DNA from: Phormidium tenue FACHB-886
GTDB lineage: Bacteria; Cyanobacteriota; Cyanobacteriia; Elainellales; Elainellaceae
Assembly (NCBI RefSeq): GCF_014764505.1
Contig: NZ_JACXWX010000020.1
Coordinates: forward strand, 1-64,000
Length of the DNA stretch: 64,000 nt
Reading direction: 5' to 3'
The notes below the pieces were generated by a model. The model was not told where the DNA came from. It searched no databases and was given only the letters and a program-made list of their open reading frames with translations. A program made the translations under genes and the position numbers. Each line of letters begins with the position of its first letter. Within the stretch, counting starts at the first letter, position 1. Below are positions 35,397-44,459 of this stretch, in pieces.

Positions 35397-35765
35397 ATGC
35401 TTCAAGATGTGATGAGCCTAAGTTACTGCAAAGGACGCTTGATTGGTCTAACGCTGGCTGCACCGCCTACTGAATTCAGCATCTTGTGTGTTCGGCGCAC
35501 TTTAACAGAAGGCTGGCTGTGCGCATTGTCTCTGAGCTGGGGATTGCTACAGCAGATGCCTGTTATAGCTTAATTGCTGGTCTTGGGATAGATTCGATCG
35601 AGCATCTCCTAAACCATTACCACTACTGGTTACGCGGCTCTGCAGGTTTATTTTACACTTGTTGAACTACACAAGCCAACGTTGGCGGGCACGCTGCTAC
35701 AAAACTTGAAAACTATTGGATTCATCCACTGTCTACTGTCTACTTGGACGAGAAGTCAAGCAAAT
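35397..35765 (+). pseudogene. Second LysE-family gene, decayed
   Basis: One frame gives KGRLIGLTLAAPPTEFSILC, then VRRTLTEGWLCALSL, aligning with the exporter signature (the GPIGILC part is altered). A second frame continues with IATADACYSLIAGLGIDSIE, HLLNHYHYWLRGSAGLF and stops at TGA. One frameshift and a missing C-terminal half make it non-functional. It is a tandem paralogue of the gene at 34743. Confidence 0.7.
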
Positions 35766-35813
35766 GTCAGCACCTACATTCACACAAAATTATGTTTCAG
35801 TAGGCAGTAAAAA

Positions 35814-36026
35814 ATGAAGCAGTATCAGTACTTGATCTACCATTTGCGCTGGCAGGTTTCAGCGATCGTGATGATGCCTGTTCTGTACTGGCTCGATCGC
35901 CTCAACCTAGCACTATGGGCGTCACTGATGTTCTCGCAATGCTTCGGTGCATTTATCTTTTGGTATATCGATTTGTTTATCTTCACAGCCGATCGCTCTG
36001 GCTCTAAACAGAAGCGAGCGAAGTAA
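35814..36026 (+). CDS. Small membrane protein, hypothetical
   Basis: 70 residues with two membrane segments (VSAIVMMPVLYWLDRLN and LWASLMFSQCFGAFIFWYID) and a basic end (RSGSKQKRAK). No family is recognised by name. It stands 41 bp before the decarboxylase gene on the same strand and may be co-transcribed with it. Confidence 0.65.
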   Translation: MKQYQYLIYHLRWQVSAIVMMPVLYWLDRLNLALWASLMFSQCFGAFIFWYIDLFIFTADRSGSKQKRAK

Positions 36027-36067
36027 CCGAATCTTTGTTTAATTACTTGCTAAATAGTTATTCAAAC

Positions 36068-37213
36068 ATGCAACCTCATACGCTCACGGATAGAATACAG
36101 GAGTTTCTGACAGCGCGATCGCCTGCAACTCCGTTTCTAGTTATAGATCTCAATGTCATTGCTCAACGGTATCACAGGCTCCGCCAGCTTTTTCCCGACG
36201 CTCAAATTTATTATGCAGTCAAAGCAAACCCTGAGCCAGAAGTTTTGAAATTGCTGGTTGAATGCGGCGCAAATTTTGATGCTGCGAGCATCTATGAAAT
36301 TCAACAGTGCCTCATGGCAGGTGCAACTCCTGAGCAGATTTCTTTCGGTAATCCAATCAAAAAAGCACGTGATATTGCTGCTGCTTATGCGCTTGGTGTT
36401 CGCCTGTTTAGCTTTGACAGCATTGGAGAGTTGGAAAAACTCGCGGCTCATGCGCCAGGGTCACGAGTGTCTTGCCGCATTCTAGTAGAAACGAGCGGTG
36501 CACAGTGGTCGCTTTCGCATAAGTTCGGCTGTAAATTTGGGATGGCTTATGATCTGTTGTTGCTTAGCCGCAGTTTAGGACTCAATCCTTATAGCGTCTC
36601 TTTTCATGTTGGATCTCAACAGATCGATCCAACTCAATGGAACAAACCCATTCAACAAGCCGCTTTACTATTTTTTGGGCTAGCAGCGCAGGGCATTTAC
36701 TTAAGCACAATAAATTTGGGAGGTGGATTTCCTGCTCATTACAGAGAGACTCCTTTCAACACAGAATTTTATGTAGAAAACATAGTTTCGGCAATGCGCC
36801 AACATTTCGGGACTCATATGCCTCAAATGATGATTGAACCTGGACGATCGCTGGTTGCAGATGCCGGAGTTATTCAGAGCGAAGTTGTTTTAATTGCCAG
36901 GAAGTCTTACCGCGACCAACGTCGCTGGGTATTTCTTGACATTGGCAAATTTGGTGGACTGATTGAAACATTAGATGAATGCATCCAGTATCGTCTTCGT
37001 ACACCTCACGATGGCAGTGCAACCGAACCTGTTGTGCTAGCAGGACCAACCTGTGATAGTGCCGATATTCTCTATGATTACACAGGCTACGAACTGCCGA
37101 TCGATCTACAGATCGGTGACAAGATCGAGATTCTCAGCGCTGGAGCCTATACCCACACCTACGCTTCTATTGGGTTTAACGGATTTCCGCCGCTGCAGGT
37201 CTACTGCATTTAA
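36068..37213 (+). CDS. PLP-dependent ornithine/lysine-type decarboxylase (fold III)
   Basis: 381 residues of the alanine-racemase-fold (group IV) decarboxylases. The PLP lysine is Lys52 in IYYAVKANPEP. Also present are SFHVGSQ, the glycine loop INLGGGFPAHY, the phosphate-binding EPGRSLVADAG and the subunit-bridging Cys in GPTCDSADILY, followed by AGAYTHTYASIGFNGF. The length and GPTCDSAD pattern fit ornithine decarboxylase, making putrescine, better than diaminopimelate decarboxylase. ATG 36068 is preferred over the TTG at 36035. An SMR exporter follows 22 bp later, so synthesis and export of a polyamine are plausibly coupled. Confidence 0.88.
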   Translation: MQPHTLTDRIQEFLTARSPATPFLVIDLNVIAQRYHRLRQLFPDAQIYYAVKANPEPEVLKLLVECGANFDAASIYEIQQCLMAGATPEQISFGNPIKKARDIAAAYALGVRLFSFDSIGELEKLAAHAPGSRVSCRILVETSGAQWSLSHKFGCKFGMAYDLLLLSRSLGLNPYSVSFHVGSQQIDPTQWNKPIQQAALLFFGLAAQGIYLSTINLGGGFPAHYRETPFNTEFYVENIVSAMRQHFGTHMPQMMIEPGRSLVADAGVIQSEVVLIARKSYRDQRRWVFLDIGKFGGLIETLDECIQYRLRTPHDGSATEPVVLAGPTCDSADILYDYTGYELPIDLQIGDKIEILSAGAYTHTYASIGFNGFPPLQVYCI

Positions 37214-37235
37214 AGGCGTTTACTGGGAAACCGTC

Positions 37236-37559
37236 ATGTACCTACTTTTATCGGTCACAGCAGCATTTTGCTACACGATTGGTGGTGTGTTTATGCAAAA
37301 CTCGGAGGGTTTAACAAAACTGCTGCCCAGTTTGCTGATTTATGTTTGCTTCATTGCAGGTGCAACGCTGCACACGATCGCGACTCGCGTTTCTGCCAGC
37401 ATGGGTATCACCTATGTTCTAATTCTCGGTCTAGAAACGCTGCTAGCAGTTTTGTTTAGTGTACTTCTACTAAAAGAAGAAGGCTACTCAATTTTAAAGC
37501 TGATTGGCATTTTTCTTGTGGTTGTCGGGATTGCGCTTTTACGTCTGAGAACGGTTTAA
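37236..37559 (+). CDS. SMR-family (EmrE-like) exporter
   Basis: 107 residues with four membrane helices: MYLLLSVTAAFCYTIGGVFM, LPSLLIYVCFIAGATLHTIA, ITYVLILGLETLLAVLFSV, LKLIGIFLVVVGIALLRLR. Length and helix spacing fit the small multidrug resistance family. The membrane-embedded Glu14 of EmrE is not visible in helix 1, where TAAFCYTIGG is found, so the classical proton-coupled drug mechanism is doubtful. Spermidine-exporting SMR relatives (MdtI/J type) make a polyamine role possible. ATG 37236 is chosen; the open frame extends into the decarboxylase gene. Confidence 0.8.
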   Translation: MYLLLSVTAAFCYTIGGVFMQNSEGLTKLLPSLLIYVCFIAGATLHTIATRVSASMGITYVLILGLETLLAVLFSVLLLKEEGYSILKLIGIFLVVVGIALLRLRTV

Positions 37560-37653
37560 GCAACGACTCGTTCTGGAAAACAGTTAATCTCTTGAGTGTC
37601 ACTTAGAAGTTCTTCAAATTATCTACTCTAATAGGCAATCGGATTAATTTGCA

Positions 37654-38139
37654 ATGACTTTAGCTCAATCCTACTACCTTGCTCAAGTTGACATTCCTAC
37701 GCTGCGCGCTTCCCTCAATCACCCCTCAATGGCAGATTTTGTGGCTCAGATTCATCGTGTCAATGCAATTGCTGATGCTGATTCTGGATTTGTTTGGCGG
37801 TTGCGTAACGAAGGAGCAGATGGTGCTACCAGCATCCGTGCCTTTGATGACGATCGAATTTTGATCACGCTAATCGTGTGGCGCCCGCTTGAATCCTTAG
37901 CTAATTATGTCTATGGGGGTGCTCATGCTGCCATTATGCGCGACCAACGCTAGTGGTTTGAGCGATCGCCCTAGTCGATATTGGCGCTCTGGTAGGTTTT
38001 GGCAGGACATGTTCCCACCGTTGCTGAAGCAAAACAGCGGCTAGAGCATCTGCGCTGTCATGGCGCAACGTTCTATGCTTTCTCGTTCAGTAAGCCTTTT
38101 CCTAATCCCGGTCAAGTTGCGATCGCATTAAAACGTTAA
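37654..38139 (+). pseudogene. DUF3291 protein with three in-frame TAG codons
   Basis: A single frame of about 160 codons reads as DUF3291 throughout: AQSYYLAQVDIPTLRASLN, VNAIADADSGFVWRLRNEGA, ITLIVWRPLESLANYVYGGA, then TAG (37951), WFERSP, TAG (37972), SILALW, TAG (37993), VLAGHVPTVAEAKQRLEHLR, FYAFSFSKPFPNPGQ and TAA at 38137. Relatives have Gln/Glu, a polar residue and Trp at the three TAG positions (as in ALWWVPAGH). No frameshift or other stop is present. The first 99 residues could be made as a truncated product. Confidence 0.8.
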
Positions 38140-38175
38140 CGTGTGCGATCGCTTACCTCCTAATCTTCTGAAGTA

Positions 38176-38445
38176 ATGGCAAGCAAGTTGAGAACCCAAA
38201 GAAAGCTAATTCTAGCTGAGTGCTTCAGGTGGTCTAGTAGCATCTTTGCCATTGCAGGAGGTATTCTACTAGCCGCCAAAGTAACTTTAAGCGGCTATGG
38301 GTTTATTTTTCTTGCCCTCAGCTCGAGTCAAATGCTTTTCGCTAGCGCCTTAAGCAATGACCGAAGCATGATTGTTTATTCGGCTTCTATCTTTTTATGT
38401 GTTGATTGTTTTGGAATCTACAGATGGATATTCGACCAAACCTGA
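38176..38445 (+). CDS. Small membrane protein, hypothetical
   Basis: 89 residues: a basic N-terminus ([10 protein letters not shown]), then membrane segments [38 protein letters not shown] and [20 protein letters not shown]. No family is recognised. Its end overlaps the start of the next gene by 22 bp in another frame, so the two are probably co-translated. Confidence 0.65.
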   Translation: MASKLRTQRKLILAECFRWSSSIFAIAGGILLAAKVTLSGYGFIFLALSSSQMLFASALSNDRSMIVYSASIFLCVDCFGIYRWIFDQT

Positions 38446-39014
38446 CTTCTCAAGTTGAGCAAGTGCCGATTGACTTTATAGAACCGGATTACTATGTTGA
38501 CTCGAATTGCTGTACCCTTCGGGATGCCGCGCGACAATTAGCGATTGACAGTCAAGCTGATACGCCGTTGATTATATGGCTACTGGAAAATCCTAGCAGT
38601 TCGATCGCTTTACCCGGCAAAATTGACCTTTATGGACATGATTGTCTTCATATTATTCTCAATCGGGGGCGCTCTCTTGCTGATGAAGCCTTTGTGCTTG
38701 GTTTCACAATGGGCAATGATACTCAAACCAACTGGCTGCATCAACTTCTGTTTAAGTTCTTTTCATCAACGGTGTATCCCAAAAAATACCGCTTTTCCTG
38801 GAAAGACTTTCGATTCTTTGATGCAGGATTTGTGTACGGTCGATCGATACAGGTTAGAAATCTGAATCGAATGGATCTTAGAGTTTATCAAAATCACACT
38901 ATTTCTCAAGTAAGGAAACAGCTTGGAATATCAAAAGCGAACGAAGTGCGACTGCTTCAGCCTCTTGGTATTCTCAACTGGGAAACCGCATTTAGTGCCA
39001 AGATAACTTCATAA
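38424..39014 (+). CDS. Protein with Coq4-type HDxxH-x11-E motif
   Basis: 196 residues. It contains [20 protein letters not shown]: His72, Asp73, His76 and Glu88 in exactly the HDxxH-x11-E spacing that binds metal in Coq4 proteins of ubiquinone synthesis. Overall similarity to Coq4 is weak, and cyanobacteria make plastoquinone by another route. It could be a Coq4-like metal-dependent enzyme acting on an isoprenoid or lipid. The C-terminal part ([20 protein letters not shown]) is unassigned. ATG 38424 (MDIRP) is taken as the start. It lies between two small proteins and may form a unit with them. Confidence 0.6.
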   Translation: MDIRPNLTSQVEQVPIDFIEPDYYVDSNCCTLRDAARQLAIDSQADTPLIIWLLENPSSSIALPGKIDLYGHDCLHIILNRGRSLADEAFVLGFTMGNDTQTNWLHQLLFKFFSSTVYPKKYRFSWKDFRFFDAGFVYGRSIQVRNLNRMDLRVYQNHTISQVRKQLGISKANEVRLLQPLGILNWETAFSAKITS

Positions 39015-39060
39015 AAAAATACCATAATCGTTTTTGGCAAATATTTTTCGGAGATTTGGT

Positions 39061-39249
39061 ATGTATGTTGAACGCATGGGCTGCTTGGGCTACAGGCTTT
39101 ATCGTTTGGGTTGGCGAAGCGCACTGTATGGCGATCGCGCTTTATTTTGGCATATTCTTTTGAGTGCTTTTCTTCATTACCGTCGAGGATTTATCAGTGG
39201 CGCTCAGTGGGCTAAGGAATATTACCCTCAAGAAAAACTGCATCCATGA
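39061..39249 (+). CDS. Small hypothetical protein
   Basis: 62 residues: MYVERMGCLGYRLYRLGWRS, ALYGDRALFWHILLSAFLHY, RRGFISGAQWAKEYYPQE. GGAG lies 7 bp before ATG 39061, which decides the start over the TTG at 39034. Rich in Arg, Tyr and Trp, with one amphipathic or membrane-associated helix. No family is recognised. It is 46 bp after the Coq4-like gene and 33 bp before the permease. Confidence 0.6.
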   Translation: MYVERMGCLGYRLYRLGWRSALYGDRALFWHILLSAFLHYRRGFISGAQWAKEYYPQEKLHP

Positions 39250-39282
39250 TAATAACTTATCTTTTTTGTTGATAATATCTCC

Positions 39283-40695
39283 ATGAATAAGCTAAAAAAA
39301 TTGTTTTCCAACTCTATGCCAACCTTATGGACAGATCGAATCAGCCACTTTTTTCGATTTGAAGCCTTGGGAACTAACTATCGGACAGAATTGCTTGCCA
39401 GCTTCACTACCTTCATGACGACGGCTCCGATTCTTGTCGTCAATGCTCATATTCTGGGGAATGCCGTTTTTCTGCAGCAGGCAGGAGATTTATTTGAGCA
39501 AATCTTGGTAGCGCTCGTGCTTTGTTCTGCGGTTACCAGCATTTTGGTCGGGCTCCTGACAAACTATCCCTTTGCATTGGGATCTGGCACCGGAACCACA
39601 GCTCTATTTGCTTTCTCGATCGTGCTGGGTATGGGCATGAACTGGCGCTTGGCGTTCACCGCTGCTCTGGTAGAAGGCGTTCTTTTTACCGCATTAGCAA
39701 TTAGCCCCTTTCGTCGCCAGCTGAATGATGCCATTCCTAATTCGCTGAAACAGGCGATGGTGGTCGGCTTGGGGTTATTTCTTTCTTACATTGCGCTGTC
39801 GGGAAAAGTGGCTCCTCCCCAGCTAGGTGCTGGCATTATCGTTGCCAGCACTACCACAACTACTGCCTTGGGCGCTTTGCACCAGCCTGCAACCCTCATT
39901 GCCATTTTTGGTATTTTGTTGATCACCCTGCTGACCGTTCGACGAATCAAAGGCGCGTTGTTATTAGGGATTTTTGGCACCGCAACTCTTGGTTGGCTTT
40001 GTGGAGTTGCACCTTTACCTCACACTATTCTTAGCTTGCCGCAGTTTCCGCAAGATTTGATTGGGCAGGCGCTCGCTGGGGTGCAGTATCTTACTTGGGC
40101 GCAATTGGGAAACTTTGTGGCAGTTGTTTTTATTCTGCTGTTTGTTTCTTTGTCAGACACGATCAGTTCTCTAAATGTGTTGGGACATCAAATAGACCAG
40201 ATAAAACTCGATGGTGAATTGCATCACTCTAAACAAGCCTTGCTATCTAATTCACTCGGCACGGTGTTTGGTGCAGTGGTGGGTAGTGCGCCCGTGATTC
40301 CTTATCTGGAATCTGCTTCGGGCATTTTTGAAGGGGGACGGAGTGGATTTGTGGCGATCGGGGTGGCAATTTTATTTCTACTCTCAGCTCTATTTGCTCC
40401 CCTGTTTGCTGCTATTCCTGCTTTTGCCACTGCTCCAGTACTGATTATGATTGGGGTATTGATGATGAGCTGTGTTCGTTTCATTGATTGGAACGATTTA
40501 GCAGAAGCAATCCCAGCGTTTCTGGTCATCTTGATTATGCCGCTTACTTTCTCGGTCGCAGATGGCATGGCAGCGGGTCTTATTACTCATGCTGTTGTAA
40601 AAGTGGCTCAACGGAATCAGCAGGGGATGCGATCGAGCCTAATTCTGGCAGCTATTTCTGTGGCTTACTTTACATTAATCACAATGCAGGCTTAA
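39283..40695 (+). CDS. NCS2-family purine permease (AzgA-like)
   Basis: 470 residues with 12-14 membrane segments. The N-terminal FRFEALGTNYRTELLASFTT and FMTTAPILVVNAHIL is the AzgA-type (guanine/hypoxanthine) signature, followed by NYPFALGSGTGTTALFAFSI, the SLKQAMVVGLGLFLSYIAL region and LSDTISSLNVLGHQ and GSAPVIPYLESASGIFEGGR with the conserved substrate-site residues. The helix after GGRSG and the C-terminal MPLTFSVADGMAAGLI also match. Expected to import purine bases with protons across the inner membrane. Confidence 0.92.
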   Translation: MNKLKKLFSNSMPTLWTDRISHFFRFEALGTNYRTELLASFTTFMTTAPILVVNAHILGNAVFLQQAGDLFEQILVALVLCSAVTSILVGLLTNYPFALGSGTGTTALFAFSIVLGMGMNWRLAFTAALVEGVLFTALAISPFRRQLNDAIPNSLKQAMVVGLGLFLSYIALSGKVAPPQLGAGIIVASTTTTTALGALHQPATLIAIFGILLITLLTVRRIKGALLLGIFGTATLGWLCGVAPLPHTILSLPQFPQDLIGQALAGVQYLTWAQLGNFVAVVFILLFVSLSDTISSLNVLGHQIDQIKLDGELHHSKQALLSNSLGTVFGAVVGSAPVIPYLESASGIFEGGRSGFVAIGVAILFLLSALFAPLFAAIPAFATAPVLIMIGVLMMSCVRFIDWNDLAEAIPAFLVILIMPLTFSVADGMAAGLITHAVVKVAQRNQQGMRSSLILAAISVAYFTLITMQA

Positions 40696-40851
40696 TTATT
40701 TCGTTTGTACGAGCCTCAGCAAACGCTAACCTTGCAGATTCAAGCAATGTACATTACTGCAAAGTTTCTTGAAAGTTACTTTTTGAGTCGCAAGCTTGAC
40801 AGCTCAATTGGAACTCTTGACAATCTCTAGTGATCGAGTGCCTTTCCTCGT

Positions 40852-43800
40852 ATGAAACTATTTCCACCCGTTTGGATAGTCGCAAGTTTGGTTCTCAGTT
40901 TCTTTGTTGCGGATGAAGTCAAGGCGCAGATCGCCCCTGATGACACTCTACCTGAAAACTCCAGGGTTGAAGCCGGATGCACGAACTGCACGATCGAGGG
41001 AGGCACAACACGGGGCAGTAATTTGTTTCACAGCTTTCGCGAATTCTCGGTTCCCACAGGTGGTTCAGCATCGTTCAACAACGCGCCTCAGATTGAGAAT
41101 ATCCTGACGCGAGTCACGGGTAGCTCGATCTCTAACATCGATGGACTGCTGCGGGCAAATGGCACTGCCAATCTTTTCCTAATCAATCCAAATGGAGTCG
41201 TGTTTGGCGCAAATGCTCGCTTGGATGTGGGCGGTTCGTTTCTAACCTCGACTGCAGATGCGATCGGCTTTCCCAACGGCGATGTGTTCAGTGCCTCTAA
41301 TCCTACGCCTCCTAATGAACTGCTGACCATCAATCCCAACGCTCTGCTGTTCAATCAGCTTAATTCCCAGCCTATTGTCAATCGATCGATCGCTGATACA
41401 ACAGGATTGACCGCTGCACCCGGTCAAAGCCTAGCGTTAGTCGGTGGAGATGTTCGACTCGAAGGTGGACGGATTCAGGCTCCGGGCAGTCGGGTTGAAT
41501 TGGGTGGACTCAGCGCACCAGGAGCGATCGGGTTGAGTGTCGATCGCAACAATTTCAGCCTGAGTTTTCCCGATACCGTTGCCCGTGCTGATGTGTTAAT
41601 GAACAACAGCGCTCAGGTCAATGTTCTATCAGCTGATGGTGGCGATATCTTCATTAATGCACGAGATTTCACACTGTCAGGAACCAATTCTCGCCTGTTT
41701 GCAGGTATTAATACTGGATTAGGTTTTCCGGGTGCTGAAGCTGGAGATATTGAAATCAATGCGTCGGGAACGATTCGTCTGAATGCAGGCAATATTGCAA
41801 ATCGGGTGCGAGCAGGAGCGATCGGCAATGGTGGAGATATCATCATTCGAGCAGGCACACTCATTGGAACAAATGGGGCTGAAATCGGCGCTCCTGTTTT
41901 TGGTCGGGGAAATGGGGGTAATGTCAGCATCACTGTACGGGATAGCATTTCATTCGACGGAGGAAGTGAGCAAGTAGGAGGAGTCGTCAGCAGTGTTGTG
42001 GAGGGAGCTGTAGGCAATGCTGGCAGAATTGATATCACCGCAAGCAATGTTTCAATGATCAATGGCTCTGGGGTGAGCAACGGGATAGCCGGACAGGGTA
42101 ATGCAGGAGACATTACGCTCAATTCGAGCGGTACGATTTCCTTTGAAGGAGGAGGAGTATTCAGTGGTGTAGAGCGTGGAAGTGTAGGAAATGGGAGCGA
42201 TATCACTATTACAACAGGAACGCTCTCGCTAAGGAATGGGGCTGTAGTAACTAGCGGCATTGACGGTCAGGGAGAAGCAGGAAATATTATCATTAATGCT
42301 CGCGATACAATTTTTGTTTCTGGAGTCAGTCAGGCTCGATTTCCTATTCCTGGTAGCATAAGCAGCAATATCGGTTTTGGTGGCGCAGGCGCAGGCGGCA
42401 ATATTACGATTACAACTGGCTCGTTTGTTGCAACTGATGGCGGTGGTTTATCTACCTCCACTGCTGGACAGGGAAACGCAGGAAATATTGTTCTCCGCGC
42501 TCGCGATCGAGTTGTGTTTGATGGCGTTAGCAGCAATGGATTTTCTAGCCAAGCAAACTCCAGCGTACCGTTTGAACAAGCCGTTGGAAATGGAGGCGAC
42601 ATTCTGATCCAGGCTCGATCGCTCACTGTTACCAATGGTGCTTTTATAGTTGCTTCTACTACAGGGCAGGGTAGAGCCGGAAATATCGTGATTGATGCAG
42701 ATGAGATTCAAGTTTCTGGAGGAGTGTTTGGTGTTGCAGTCAAGGATCAGTTACTTGCATCCAACACTGAAATATCGACAGTTACTGAGGGTGCGGCTAC
42801 AGGTCGAGGAGGAGATATTCGCATCACCACAAGCCGCTTGCGCGTTTCAGATGGTTCTGTGCTAACTGCTCAAACGTCTAACAATCAACCCGGTGGTAAC
42901 ATCCAGGTTGATGCCAGTACCGTTGAGCTGAACAGCGGTGGAGAGATTGTAACAAGTGCTTATGGGAGCGGAAATGCAGGAAACATCAGGGTCAGCGCTA
43001 GCGATCGAATCATCCTCAGAGGTTTTGATCCTGACTTCGACGAAACATTAGAGCAATTCGGTGAAGAGCAAATTGAGGCAACGACCGCTTTCAGTGGCTT
43101 ATTTGCCCAGACCGAGGCAGCCGGGCAAGCAGGAAACATTCAGGTACAAACGCCCGAGTTGATCGTTCGCAATCAAGCGCAAGTGTCAGCTTCAACAATT
43201 GGACAGGGGCGCGGCGGCAGCTTATTTATCACCGCTCCAAATCGCCTGTTGCTTGATAACGGTCAGCTTTCCGTTGCTACTAGGGGTAATGCCAGCGCCG
43301 GAGATTTGGCGATCGACACCAATAATCTCACCCTCAACGGTGGTCAAATCCTCGCTAGCAGTACTGGGACTGGTACAGCTGGAGATTTGAACATTACGGC
43401 TGATAACGCCCTGCTAGACGATCGCGCCAGAATCACCGCAGAAACGCGATCGAGTCGAGGTGGTGATATTCGGTTCAACGTTCAAGATTCGCTGCAGCTC
43501 CAAAACAATAGCCAGATCTCCGCTTCAACTCGCACAGGCAGAGGTGGCTCACTTACAATTAATGCTGACTCTGTGCAACTGAACGATAACAGTACATTAG
43601 CAGTGGCAGCCCAACAAACCGGAAGCGCTGGAGATCTAAACATTGCGGCTGAAGATCTGACCGTTAACAATTCGCGCGTAACAGTGAGCAACCCACAGGG
43701 GCAGGCAGGAATACTTGCAGTCCGAGCCGGTCAAATTCAGCTACTCAATGATGCACAACTAATTGCCGAGGCAGGCGGAAACGACCCTACAACACCCATT

Positions 43801-44439
43801 GCTCAAGCTGAAATTGACCTGCAAGAAGTCGATCGCCTACTCCTACGCAACAACAGCCTTATCTCTGCTCGCGCAGGCGGCAACGCGAACGGCGGCAACA
43901 TTAACATCAATGCGGAAGGCGGCTTTGTCATTGCAGACCCGAACGAAAACAGCGATATTCTTGCCAGCGCCAGTCGGGGCAACGGGGGAGACATTAACGT
44001 CACAGCACAGCAAATTCTCGGATTTCAAGAGAGCAATGCATCTTCCGCCTTAAGCGAAATCAATGCCAGTTCCCAATTTGGCAGTGCAGGTACAATTCTC
44101 CTCAACACACCAGATGTCGATCCCAGCCAAGGCTTAGCCGAACTGCCTGCTGATGTCACCGATGCCTCTGACCAAATCGCGATCGGCTGTTCCCCCACCA
44201 CAACCGCTCAAGCCAACCAGGGCGAATTCTACCGAACAGGACGCGGCGGCATTGCGCCTTTACCCACCGATGTGTTGGGCAGCAGCGACATTCTAGAGGA
44301 TCTACAACCGCCTGTAGCCTGGGCATCATCCAGCGAGCCGAGCGCTCAAATTGTGGAAGCAGCAGGATGGCAACGCAACGATCGCAGCGAAGTTGTCCTG
44401 CTGGCAGAGATACCCACTCAACAACACTGCGAACGTTAA
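40852..44439 (+). CDS. TpsA-like hemagglutinin-domain exoprotein (copy 2)
   Basis: 1195 residues. Signal peptide (FPPVWIVASLVLSFFVADEV), then the TPS domain: GSNLFHSFREFSVPTGGSAS, NIDGLLRANGTANLFLINPN, GVVFGANARLDVGGSFLTST. The body is a long beta helix of Gly-Asn-Ile/Asp-Ile-rich repeats, which includes nearly repeated units such as GQGNAGNI and GNGGDI. The final 90 residues (DVTDASDQIAIGCSPTT, EFYRTGRGGIAPLPTDVLG) nearly duplicate those of copy 1 at 17469. Export through an unlinked TpsB partner is expected. The CHAT-TPR gene begins 20 bp after its stop, so they form an operon. Confidence 0.92.
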   Translation: MKLFPPVWIVASLVLSFFVADEVKAQIAPDDTLPENSRVEAGCTNCTIEGGTTRGSNLFHSFREFSVPTGGSASFNNAPQIENILTRVTGSSISNIDGLLRANGTANLFLINPNGVVFGANARLDVGGSFLTSTADAIGFPNGDVFSASNPTPPNELLTINPNALLFNQLNSQPIVNRSIADTTGLTAAPGQSLALVGGDVRLEGGRIQAPGSRVELGGLSAPGAIGLSVDRNNFSLSFPDTVARADVLMNNSAQVNVLSADGGDIFINARDFTLSGTNSRLFAGINTGLGFPGAEAGDIEINASGTIRLNAGNIANRVRAGAIGNGGDIIIRAGTLIGTNGAEIGAPVFGRGNGGNVSITVRDSISFDGGSEQVGGVVSSVVEGAVGNAGRIDITASNVSMINGSGVSNGIAGQGNAGDITLNSSGTISFEGGGVFSGVERGSVGNGSDITITTGTLSLRNGAVVTSGIDGQGEAGNIIINARDTIFVSGVSQARFPIPGSISSNIGFGGAGAGGNITITTGSFVATDGGGLSTSTAGQGNAGNIVLRARDRVVFDGVSSNGFSSQANSSVPFEQAVGNGGDILIQARSLTVTNGAFIVASTTGQGRAGNIVIDADEIQVSGGVFGVAVKDQLLASNTEISTVTEGAATGRGGDIRITTSRLRVSDGSVLTAQTSNNQPGGNIQVDASTVELNSGGEIVTSAYGSGNAGNIRVSASDRIILRGFDPDFDETLEQFGEEQIEATTAFSGLFAQTEAAGQAGNIQVQTPELIVRNQAQVSASTIGQGRGGSLFITAPNRLLLDNGQLSVATRGNASAGDLAIDTNNLTLNGGQILASSTGTGTAGDLNITADNALLDDRARITAETRSSRGGDIRFNVQDSLQLQNNSQISASTRTGRGGSLTINADSVQLNDNSTLAVAAQQTGSAGDLNIAAEDLTVNNSRVTVSNPQGQAGILAVRAGQIQLLNDAQLIAEAGGNDPTTPIAQAEIDLQEVDRLLLRNNSLISARAGGNANGGNININAEGGFVIADPNENSDILASASRGNGGDINVTAQQILGFQESNASSALSEINASSQFGSAGTILLNTPDVDPSQGLAELPADVTDASDQIAIGCSPTTTAQANQGEFYRTGRGGIAPLPTDVLGSSDILEDLQPPVAWASSSEPSAQIVEAAGWQRNDRSEVVLLAEIPTQQHCER

Positions 44440-44459
44440 GCGTTAGGGAGAGCAAGTTT

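Noticed and set aside
41613-42260. 215-codon minus-strand frame opposite TpsA copy 2
   Set aside because: It is a Pro/Leu/Ser shadow of the Gly-Asn-rich beta-helix repeats and has no independent coding signal.
41000-44000. Repetitive DNA of TpsA copy 2 as a CRISPR or satellite array
   Set aside because: Repeats are degenerate, in frame and encode beta-helix turns; no constant repeat with variable spacers is present anywhere in the window.
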